Below are positions 27,239 through 34,728 of a stretch of DNA of 64,000 nt, piece after piece (within the stretch, counting starts at the first letter, position 1; each line of letters opens with the position of its first letter). Under the pieces are notes generated by a model, which was not told the DNA's origin, ran no database searches, and saw nothing but the letters and a program-made list of their open reading frames with translations. Both the position numbers and the translations under genes were made by a program. Source of the stretch: Niastella caeni. GTDB taxonomy: Bacteria > Bacteroidota > Bacteroidia > Chitinophagales > Chitinophagaceae. The stretch spans positions 420,071-484,070 of the forward strand of contig NZ_STFF01000006.1 of the NCBI RefSeq assembly GCF_004834005.1, written 5' to 3'.

Positions 27239-28747
27239 CTAATCTTCCGGTAAAGAATACCAACGGCGGTAAACTTTGCCGATGTATGTTGCCAACAGGA
27301 TCAGGAATAACAGCCCCCCTCCTATTTCGGGATAAATAAGATACTGATCCAAATCAAATGGTTCAACAAACGGTGGCTCCTGCAAATAATATTGCTGCCT
27401 CATCCGGCTATAATACCAGCCAAAAATCAACAATGGAAATACGGGAGCAATAAAAACAAACAGGTTGATTAATATACCGGTTATCGCCTTTCTTTTTTTG
27501 TTCGCCCAGGTTAACAATGAGCCCAGGAAAAACAAAGCAGCGTATAAGATCATCAACATAAAGAACCCGGTTCCTTCAAACCTAAAAAACGCGATCATCA
27601 ATGCCGTGAAAATGGACAATAACACGCCTGTAAGCAATGACAGAAAAAAGGTGCGAACAGCCGAATGCCTGAAAATAAATATCAGCAGGGTGATGCCTAA
27701 TGTTACGTAATAAAATAGCCTGATAAAGTCCGGCAGGTGGCGGCCCTTCCAGCGGTATTTCTTTTCAACAACATTTCCAATGTTTTGGTCAACCTCACTT
27801 ATCTTATATTTCTTTTGGATTATTTCAAATGGGGTATCATTATCATTAATCTCCTCGGACCGGCTATGGTTTCTCAAATTTTCAGGACGATGATATTTAT
27901 TGATCAGTACGCTGAGCTCTTTACTGATAGCAGCCCGCTCTGCCGGGGCAGGTGGATGCCTGAGTACTTTATTATAAATCTCAAATGAACTTAGTAATTG
28001 TTCTTTAGTGAAATCATCGGCCCCGTAGTTATCAACAAAATTATAAGCAGGCGTATTATACATCAGGTATACCGTGTCATTAATTTTAACCAAGCTATCA
28101 GTACCGGCTAACCTGTTACTAAACGCAGTAGAATCAAGATGGTAATATGGAACGGCTGTCCATACGCTTGGCAGATCTTCCACTGCAGTATCAACTTCAT
28201 AACCGGATGGAGGATCTGTTGATGGCGTTTGGCTTTTTACCCTGGCAACCGTGTCATATTTCCAGGGCCCTTGCAGTAAATTAAATTCAAGCTGGCATAT
28301 TTTAAGATTTATGGCATTTATATCCTGAACGATCTCTTCATTACCAAATGCCATGTTTGCCCGAACGCTTTCTACAAAAGGATGCACATAACTAAATAAT
28401 ACAATAATACCCGTTGATACAAAATATAACAAAAAGGCGCGAAGTGCATTTAAAGGATGGATATTACCATATTTTTTAAACACATTAAAACGAAGCAGGT
28501 ATATAAGCCAAACTACAAGCCCTATAGCAGAGATGATAGATACAAACCCTATCCAGTATTCTGTAGTGGAATAATTCCTTACATCATTGGGTTCTAAAAA
28601 ACAAAGCGCTGCCAGGAACAGGATGAATAATGCACCATAATACAATACAAGATGGGCGCGTGTGCTCCAAATGCCGGGTTTATTCAACAATAATTTTTGA
28701 TCTGCTTTTTTCAGGAACCCGGGCATCAGGGGTCTGTTTATGTTCAT
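27239..28747 (-). CDS. Multi-pass membrane protein, probable ABC-system partner
   Basis: A 502-residue membrane protein not assigned to a named family. Hydrophobic segments are near residues 33-50, 64-85, 104-122, 340-360, 366-385, 395-412, 420-440 and 475-490. A roughly 210-residue loop between the third and fourth is probably extracytoplasmic. It starts 11 bp after the ABC ATPase gene on the same strand, so the two are almost surely one operon. This protein would be the membrane component, although it lacks recognisable permease motifs. Confidence 0.7.
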   Translation of the reverse strand: MNINRPLMPGFLKKADQKLLLNKPGIWSTRAHLVLYYGALFILFLAALCFLEPNDVRNYSTTEYWIGFVSIISAIGLVVWLIYLLRFNVFKKYGNIHPLNALRAFLLYFVSTGIIVLFSYVHPFVESVRANMAFGNEEIVQDINAINLKICQLEFNLLQGPWKYDTVARVKSQTPSTDPPSGYEVDTAVEDLPSVWTAVPYYHLDSTAFSNRLAGTDSLVKINDTVYLMYNTPAYNFVDNYGADDFTKEQLLSSFEIYNKVLRHPPAPAERAAISKELSVLINKYHRPENLRNHSRSEEINDNDTPFEIIQKKYKISEVDQNIGNVVEKKYRWKGRHLPDFIRLFYYVTLGITLLIFIFRHSAVRTFFLSLLTGVLLSIFTALMIAFFRFEGTGFFMLMILYAALFFLGSLLTWANKKRKAITGILINLFVFIAPVFPLLIFGWYYSRMRQQYYLQEPPFVEPFDLDQYLIYPEIGGGLLFLILLATYIGKVYRRWYSLPED

Positions 28748-28758
28748 GGGTAATGATA

Positions 28759-29907
28759 TTAAATAAAGCGTTTGGTTGAATGGGTAATGTCGCGGAAATA
28801 GGTAATGGGAATACTTCCATTAACCAGTTTTGATAAAATATCCTGTGCCGGTAGTTCTTTTGAAGTGATGGTATAGAAACCGCCGTTAAACTGCAGCTCG
28901 CCCTTATCGTCCAGCGCCTTCAGCAACAGCGCTCTATTGGCAGTGGTTTCCAGTTCAACGACAAATGCGTCGGCAGTTTTCTCCCCCTCCCCTGTTCTGA
29001 AAAGGCAGGAACCTTTTTTAATAAGCAGTACCGTATCGGCAATTTTCTCCACTTCGTGCAATTGCTGCGAACTTAGCAAAATACCCATGGGGTTATGTAC
29101 CGACTTCGCCATAAACCGCAGATCGGTCAAAATGCTTTGCTGGGCATTTATATCGAGGTTAGCCAACGGTTCATCAAGAATGAGCAACTTAGGCTTCTGT
29201 AATAAGATGCGTGCTATTTCAAAGCGGGTGCGGTAACCGCTGCTGATCTGGGTCCAGGTAAGGTGTGCGTACGGCGTCAGATCAAGACGTTCGAGCATAA
29301 AGTCGACCATTACGCTGTTTTCTTCACCTGTAACGCCCGAGATGGCAGCGGAGAAATGAAGATTGTCTTTTAATAACCCATACCACCGTGGAATGCGTTG
29401 TGGAATAAACGCCAGGTGGTGTTTGATATCGTAATAATCAGGTTTCTCCAGTTGTGCAAAATGCAATTCGCCGCTATCTAATGCCAGTTGTCCCGCCATG
29501 CACCGCAGCAACGTTGTTTTGCCGTTCCCGTTCTCGCCAACTATTCCAAGTACATCGCCGGTATTTATTTGTATACTGATCGGCCGTAGGCTGAAGTTTC
29601 CCGAGCTATAGGTTTTGCTGATCTCCCGGGCAGTTACCAGTGACGTAGTTTGATCTGTAAACATATCGGTAGCATTACTGATCTTGTGAAGCAATGCATT
29701 GGCCGATTGAAAGAATGACGTTGGTACTGTTGTGTCTTTATATTGCCGGTATGCCTGGCTAACAGCAATGGCTTCTTTCAGCAATGTCATATCTGCTATA
29801 TCAAGCGACGCATCCAGTATCCTTCTTACTGCTAACGAATGATCATTGTGTTGAAGATAGGATTGAATTTCTACAATTCTCGTATGCATGGGGGTGTAGA
29901 TTGGCAT
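28759..29907 (-). CDS. ABC transporter ATP-binding protein with N-terminal extension
   Basis: A 382-residue ATPase. The nucleotide-binding domain runs from about 95 to 310. It has Walker A GENGNGKTT (about 136), a Q-loop region LAFIPQRIPRW, signature ISSGYRTR (in place of LSGGQ) and Walker B LLILDEPLANLD, followed by the LLSSQQLHEVEKI switch region. The first 90 residues are helical and not part of the ABC fold. The last 70 resemble the regulatory tail of exporter ATPases. MPIYTPMHTRIVEIQ offers two starts 18 bp apart. It is translationally close to the membrane gene. Confidence 0.85.
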   Translation of the reverse strand: MPIYTPMHTRIVEIQSYLQHNDHSLAVRRILDASLDIADMTLLKEAIAVSQAYRQYKDTTVPTSFFQSANALLHKISNATDMFTDQTTSLVTAREISKTYSSGNFSLRPISIQINTGDVLGIVGENGNGKTTLLRCMAGQLALDSGELHFAQLEKPDYYDIKHHLAFIPQRIPRWYGLLKDNLHFSAAISGVTGEENSVMVDFMLERLDLTPYAHLTWTQISSGYRTRFEIARILLQKPKLLILDEPLANLDINAQQSILTDLRFMAKSVHNPMGILLSSQQLHEVEKIADTVLLIKKGSCLFRTGEGEKTADAFVVELETTANRALLLKALDDKGELQFNGGFYTITSKELPAQDILSKLVNGSIPITYFRDITHSTKRFI

Positions 29908-30082
29908 AAAGATGCAGTAAAAAAAGGAAAATTGAAATACCAGGCGCTCAATTTCCGGACCTATTATATTATAAAAATATATTGACTGACGGAGATATAG
30001 CTGAAAATTTATAGTGGGAAATTATTTTATATGCTTTCATAAAATATTGCTAATTTCCAAAAATATAACCGATTTCTCTCAT

Positions 30083-32299
30083 ATGAAGCTCTTATCTCCC
30101 AAAATACCCCTGCTTATACTGGCGCTTTCCTTCTGCCAAGCCAGTTTTTGCCAAAGGAAGATCCCACCGATAGATACGGTTTTTATCCGGCACTCCCTGG
30201 ACCAGGCAACGCTTCTTTTTAAAAAAAGTTTGTACGATACGGCAATCAATATATGCAACGACGTGTTGCGACTGACAGAGAAGCATAATCTAAAATTATT
30301 CTCAGCCACTGCCTATGATATCCTCGCCGATATAATGCTGACTAACGGAAAACTGGCGGGCATTAGGAAATACGATTCCATCATACTTACAACAGCGGTT
30401 CATTTTAAAGACACCAACCTCATCATCAATGCCAGAACGCGGGAAGGCGTATACCTGTTGGAGCAGGGAAAGAATGGTGAAGCCGCAGATAATTTTTTAT
30501 ATGTACTGGACCTGCGGCTTGAAAAAGAACAATCTATAAAAACAGCCGAAGTATATAGTAATATGGCTACGGTTTACATGGCCCTCAGCAAACATAATGA
30601 AGCCATGAAATGGTTTTTCAAAACATTACGGTTATATGAGAAACATAATCACCATGCAGGCCTGGGTGAAACCTACAGCAATATCTCATCATTGTATTAT
30701 CTTATAGGCCGTCCCAACGATGCCATAGAATTTCAAAAGAAAAGTATCTATTTCCGAGAGAAACAAAACGATATTCAGGGACTTATTATTCCCCAAATTA
30801 ATATAGGCCAGCTATATATTCTTAAGGACTCGTTTTCACTGGCGCTCGATCACCTGAAAAAGGCGGTTACCTATTCGGAAAAGATCAACAATACCAAACT
30901 GCGGGCAGCAGCTTATTCCGGCATGGCCACTTATTATGTGAAGGCCAAAGAATTTGGCAATGCCCTGCAATGGCAAAACAAATCGATCGCCCTGTTTGAA
31001 GAAACAGACAACAAGGTAATGTTATCGAGGCTTTATGTTGCTGCCGGTAACCTGGCGAATGCAACAAACGATTCTGTTGGCGCAGTGGCATTTTTCCAAA
31101 AAGGGCTGGCCCTTTCAAAACAACTCGACAACAAAGAAAATATCGGCAATGCATATGAAAAAATGAGCACCTTCTACTTTTCTCATAAAGACTTTGAAAA
31201 TGCGTACCGGTATTATAAAATTTACACCACCTACCGGGATACTATTGCCACTGCCAGTGCATTGACAAACATTGAAAAAATAAAAATCGAGTATGATTCG
31301 GAAAAGAAAGACAATGAAATTCTGAAAATGGTTACAGAGCAAAGGATAAAAGAATTGCAGATAGAAAAACAAAAGGCGCTCATCGCCGGCAACATGTTGG
31401 AAGCACAGAAAAAGGAAAACGAGATCGAATTGCTTTCCAAAGCAAAAGAACTGCAGGAATTAAAAATAAAACAACAGGATGAAGAACTGGAAAAACAACT
31501 GCTGCTGGCAAAAAATAATGAACAGCAATTGCAATTAGCAGCACAGGATAAACAGTTACAACAAAAACAATTACGGAATTCAACCCTTGTCCGGAATTTT
31601 ATCCTGGGAAGCGTTCTACTGTTGGCGGCACTTGGTTACTTCCTGTTCAACCGGTACCAGTTAAGAAGAAAGATAAAAGAACAGGAGGCACTGCTGGCCG
31701 TTCGGAATAATATTGCCAAGGACCTGCACGATGAAATTGGTTCTACCCTCACCAGTATAAAGATCCTGTCGGAAGTGTCGAAAAAGAATTTACAGCACGA
31801 TCAGGCCAAAACATCTTCCTTCCTGCAAAAAATAACCGAGCAGTCTGCCGCGGTGCAGCAGGGGATCAGCGATATCGTATGGGCGGTAAAACCAGAGAAC
31901 GACAAGCTGGAGAATATGGTGATCCGGATGCGTGAATATGCCGCACAAACACTGGAATCTAAAAATGTACATACGGTGATCAATATCGACGAAGAAGTGC
32001 TGAGCAAATCGCTCGACATGAACCAGCGTCGGGATCTTTTCCTTGTATTCAAAGAGGCGGTGAATAATATTGCCAAGTACGCCGGCGCAACAACGGTGCA
32101 GGTAACATTGGAGAAAATAAATACCGGCCTTCAAATGCAGATAGTTGATGACGGATGTGGTTTCGATATAGACAAACAAACCTCCTCCAGTGGTTTGAAA
32201 AACATGCAGGCCAGGGCCGCCTCATTAAATGGTAAGCTGGCAATATATTCCCTGCCCGGAAAAGGCACGTCCATTTCGCTTCGTTTGCCAACTACATGA
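30083..32299 (+). CDS. TPR-containing sensor histidine kinase (HisKA_3/NarX type)
   Basis: A 738-residue kinase from ATG 30083, which gives a proper signal peptide ending FCQ; a GTG at 30014 is upstream. A periplasmic region of tetratricopeptide repeats spans about residues 60-400, and a Glu/Lys/Gln-rich coiled coil about 405-500. A single membrane helix lies near 505-525. The HisKA_3 dimerisation helix follows with phospho-acceptor His549 in LHDEIGSTL, and then a HATPase_c domain (FKEAVNNIAKYA, DDGCGFD, SSGLKNMQARA). It senses an unknown cue and passes phosphate to the LuxR-type regulator 41 bp downstream. The stop codon lies inside the first CTACAT dyad. Confidence 0.9.
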   Translation: MKLLSPKIPLLILALSFCQASFCQRKIPPIDTVFIRHSLDQATLLFKKSLYDTAINICNDVLRLTEKHNLKLFSATAYDILADIMLTNGKLAGIRKYDSIILTTAVHFKDTNLIINARTREGVYLLEQGKNGEAADNFLYVLDLRLEKEQSIKTAEVYSNMATVYMALSKHNEAMKWFFKTLRLYEKHNHHAGLGETYSNISSLYYLIGRPNDAIEFQKKSIYFREKQNDIQGLIIPQINIGQLYILKDSFSLALDHLKKAVTYSEKINNTKLRAAAYSGMATYYVKAKEFGNALQWQNKSIALFEETDNKVMLSRLYVAAGNLANATNDSVGAVAFFQKGLALSKQLDNKENIGNAYEKMSTFYFSHKDFENAYRYYKIYTTYRDTIATASALTNIEKIKIEYDSEKKDNEILKMVTEQRIKELQIEKQKALIAGNMLEAQKKENEIELLSKAKELQELKIKQQDEELEKQLLLAKNNEQQLQLAAQDKQLQQKQLRNSTLVRNFILGSVLLLAALGYFLFNRYQLRRKIKEQEALLAVRNNIAKDLHDEIGSTLTSIKILSEVSKKNLQHDQAKTSSFLQKITEQSAAVQQGISDIVWAVKPENDKLENMVIRMREYAAQTLESKNVHTVINIDEEVLSKSLDMNQRRDLFLVFKEAVNNIAKYAGATTVQVTLEKINTGLQMQIVDDGCGFDIDKQTSSSGLKNMQARAASLNGKLAIYSLPGKGTSISLRLPTT

Positions 32300-32307
32300 T
32301 CATGTAG
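32292..32307. promoter_or_regulatory. Operator 1: perfect dyad CTACATGATCATGTAG
   Basis: A perfect 16-bp palindrome overlapping the kinase stop codon, 33 bp before the response regulator ATG. It is followed, 22 nt later, by TATTTTTA (32330-32337), a plausible Bacteroidota -7 element. Two near-identical dyads occur at 32992 and 34641. Confidence 0.65.
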
Positions 32308-32340
32308 CAGGGCAACAAATACAGATCCTTATTTTTAATT

Positions 32341-32976
32341 ATGGGTATAAAAGTACTGCTCTACGACGATAATGAAGCTTTGCGCTGTAGCATGGAAGCC
32401 CTGATCACTGCAGACCAGGGTTTTGAATTGCTGGCAGCCATGCCGAATGCAGAAACGGTTGAAACCGATATCAAAGAAATGAAACCCGATGTGGTTTTAA
32501 TGGATATCGATATGCCGGTAGTAAACGGCGTGGAAGCAGTAAAGAAGATCAGCCAGATCAATGATAAATTACCCGTGATCATGCTTACTGTATTTGACGA
32601 TAACGAGAATATCTTCAATGCTATTTGCGCCGGCGCTTCAGGATATATTCTGAAACGTTATGCCACCGAAGAAATTCCTTCCGCCATTCGCATGGTTCTG
32701 GCCGGCGGAGCACCCATGACGGGTTCGGTAGCCAGAAAAGTATTGATGATGGTGCCGCAAGCCAAAACAGAAGAACAGGAAAAAAGCAACCTCACAGAGA
32801 AAGAAACTGCCATTCTTAAATTCCTGGTAAATGGCTTTAGCTATAAAATGATCGCAGCCGACCTAAAGATCAGTATTGACACCGTTCGATTTCACATCAA
32901 GAAGATCTACGATAAACTCCATGTACATTCCGCTACCGAAGCGGTTTCCAAAGCCATAAAAGACAAGCTCGTTTGA
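32341..32976 (+). CDS. LuxR/NarL-family response regulator
   Basis: A 211-residue two-domain regulator. The receiver domain has the acidic pair Asp9/Asp10, phospho-acceptor Asp55 (LMDIDMP), Thr83 and Lys105. The output domain (about 145-211) is a LuxR-type helix-turn-helix with LTEKETAILKFLVNGFSYKM and IAADLKISIDTVRFHIKKIYDKL. It is coupled to the TPR kinase directly upstream. The dyad just before its start suggests autoregulation and makes it the natural protein to bind all three CTACAT sites. Confidence 0.93.
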   Translation: MGIKVLLYDDNEALRCSMEALITADQGFELLAAMPNAETVETDIKEMKPDVVLMDIDMPVVNGVEAVKKISQINDKLPVIMLTVFDDNENIFNAICAGASGYILKRYATEEIPSAIRMVLAGGAPMTGSVARKVLMMVPQAKTEEQEKSNLTEKETAILKFLVNGFSYKMIAADLKISIDTVRFHIKKIYDKLHVHSATEAVSKAIKDKLV

Positions 32977-32991
32977 ACATTCCTGCTGCGG

Positions 32992-33007
32992 CTACATAAT
33001 GATGTAG
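32992..33007. promoter_or_regulatory. Operator 2: dyad CTACATAATGATGTAG
   Basis: 16-bp dyad with perfect 6-bp arms CTACAT/ATGTAG around AATG. TTG at 33008-33010 and TAGTTTTA at 33031-33038 (20-nt spacer) fit -33 and -7 promoter elements. The downstream gene starts at 33057. Confidence 0.65.
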
Positions 33008-33056
33008 TTGCCCCGCACCGGCTTCCCTGCTAGTTTTATGGAAATTTTAAAACCAG

Positions 33057-34133
33057 ATGAAAAAAACATTTGCTTTCGTTCTGATCGTGATCAGTTCAAT
33101 GGGCTCGCTGTTTGCCCAGTCTTCCGATTTCATTCCTGGCGGAAATGTAATCTTCGAAGACAATTTCTCGAAAGATCCTGTTGGTGATTTTCCGGCCAGA
33201 TGGAGCACCAGCAGCGAAGGTTCAGTTGTTGAACTGGATGGCTTTCCCGGGAAATGGTTAAAAGTAAATGGCAATGTTGCCGTAAACCCGGAGCTTAAAA
33301 AGAAGTTGCCGGAAGATTGCACGATCGAGTTTGACCTGGTAGTGAAAAAAGAATCGTGCCGCGTACACTTTGGCATTACCCCTATAAGCGATGTGGCTTC
33401 CGGAAATGTGCATTACAAAAACATTTCTGTAACCCTGCAAAACATGGTGGGCTACCCCGATATCGTGATCAACAAAGACGTACAGGACATCAGCTCAAAA
33501 AGAGATTTCAGTATGGAAGGCTATATCGACAGGATACTGCATGTAAGCATAGCGATCAATAAAACACGTTTCAGGGTTTATCTCGATGAAACGAAAGTAG
33601 TTGACATGCCCAAGCTGCTCATCCCTGAATATCGCAACAACTTTTTTGTAGCCGGCGGCACCTCCATCCCTGCACCACCAGACGGGATCTATATCAGCAA
33701 TATCCGCATCGCGGCCGGCGAAGCCGATGCACGCCGCTTATTGATCAAACAACTGTTCGAACAAGGCTCCGTTGTTACCAATGATATCAGCTTCAATCCG
33801 CAAACCAATGAAATGACGCAACAATCCCTGCCGCTGCTGGATACACTGGGACAGGCACTGGTGGCCGATCCTAACCTCAACATCCAGATCAACGGTATGG
33901 AGCAGGCGCCCGTTATGACGCAAGGCACTACTTCAACAGGAGCCATAAATGAAGAAATGGTAAAGCAAAAGGTAGAAAAGATGAAGGCGTACCTCGTTGA
34001 AAAATTTCATCTGAAAGTAGACCGCATTGTAACAGGAATAAGCAATAAAATAAAGACGAAAACAGATGCCATGCAGAATACCAAAACCGGACAAAAGATC
34101 AAAGGCTTTTTGACCGAGATCGTGAAGCTCTGA
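33057..34133 (+). CDS. Secreted protein: lectin-like domain plus OmpA-like tail
   Basis: A 358-residue exported protein (signal peptide ends SLFAQ). Residues about 30-220 look like a concanavalin/LamG-type beta-sandwich, with an opening VIFEDNFSKDPVGDFPARW and later GYIDRILHVSIAINKTRFRVYLDE and FFVAGGTSIPAPPDGIYISNIRI. Residues about 235-325 resemble a degenerate OmpA/MotB domain (GSVVTNDISFNPQTNEMTQQS, then ADPNLNIQINGMEQ and VEKMKAYLVEKFHL). An OmpA-like tail would tether it to peptidoglycan or the envelope. It is preceded by operator 2 and followed by a small secreted protein and the CDC-like toxin. Confidence 0.75.
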   Translation: MKKTFAFVLIVISSMGSLFAQSSDFIPGGNVIFEDNFSKDPVGDFPARWSTSSEGSVVELDGFPGKWLKVNGNVAVNPELKKKLPEDCTIEFDLVVKKESCRVHFGITPISDVASGNVHYKNISVTLQNMVGYPDIVINKDVQDISSKRDFSMEGYIDRILHVSIAINKTRFRVYLDETKVVDMPKLLIPEYRNNFFVAGGTSIPAPPDGIYISNIRIAAGEADARRLLIKQLFEQGSVVTNDISFNPQTNEMTQQSLPLLDTLGQALVADPNLNIQINGMEQAPVMTQGTTSTGAINEEMVKQKVEKMKAYLVEKFHLKVDRIVTGISNKIKTKTDAMQNTKTGQKIKGFLTEIVKL

Positions 34134-34163
34134 TAGCATATGCTCATCCTGAAAATTTACCCA

Positions 34164-34622
34164 ATGAAGTTTTACCTGAGTATACTATTGCTGCTATGGC
34201 TTCCCGCGCAGTTGAGCGCCATAGCCGCAAACGGGAAATCAATAGGCACATTGAACTTCCGGGCAAATGGACAATTGTATACGGCGGATTCCACCCATGC
34301 AAGAGGGTATGCAGTAAAGCAAACGTCCATTGCCTATATCAACGGCGCCAGCAACAACATGGTGATCGGTATTGAATGGAAAGGCGTAAAGGGACCCGGT
34401 ACTTTTTCAATAGGCATACGGGAAGGAAAAGTTGAATTTACCCTTGATCATAAAACATACTTTCCACAACAGGCAGGCGATTACCTGAAGGTAACAGTGA
34501 AAACGGTAAAACAACTGGGCGCCTTCCTGTTATTGAACGGAACCTTTGAAGGTCAGTTGCAAGACAGGAACGGGAATAAACTGAAAATAACAGAAGGAAA
34601 TTTTGAAACCCTATCGCTCTGA
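34164..34622 (+). CDS. Small secreted protein of unknown function
   Basis: A 152-residue protein starting at ATG 34164 (MKFYLSILLLLWL), with a signal peptide ending near LSAIAA. The mature part (about 130 residues) appears beta-rich and is not assigned to a family. One feature is GTLNFRANGQLYTADSTHARG near the start. It begins 30 bp after the OmpA-like gene stop and has no dyad of its own, so it is probably co-transcribed from operator 2. The position beside the CDC-like gene suggests an accessory role, which is inference. Confidence 0.65.
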   Translation: MKFYLSILLLLWLPAQLSAIAANGKSIGTLNFRANGQLYTADSTHARGYAVKQTSIAYINGASNNMVIGIEWKGVKGPGTFSIGIREGKVEFTLDHKTYFPQQAGDYLKVTVKTVKQLGAFLLLNGTFEGQLQDRNGNKLKITEGNFETLSL

Positions 34623-34640
34623 AAAACCTCCCGGTACGCA

Positions 34641-34656
34641 CTACATGGTTGTGTAG
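34641..34656. promoter_or_regulatory. Operator 3: dyad CTACATGGTTGTGTAG
   Basis: Third copy of the CTACAT-N4-RTGTAG dyad, with one arm mismatch. TTG at 34657-34659 and CATCTTTG at 34680-34687 (20-nt spacer) fit the -33 and -7 elements. The CDC-like gene starts at 34729. Confidence 0.6.
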
Positions 34657-34728
34657 TTGATGAAGGGACTTATTCATGCCATCTTTGATCTGTCAAAAAT
34701 CTTTAACCTGAAAATTAAAAATACCAAA

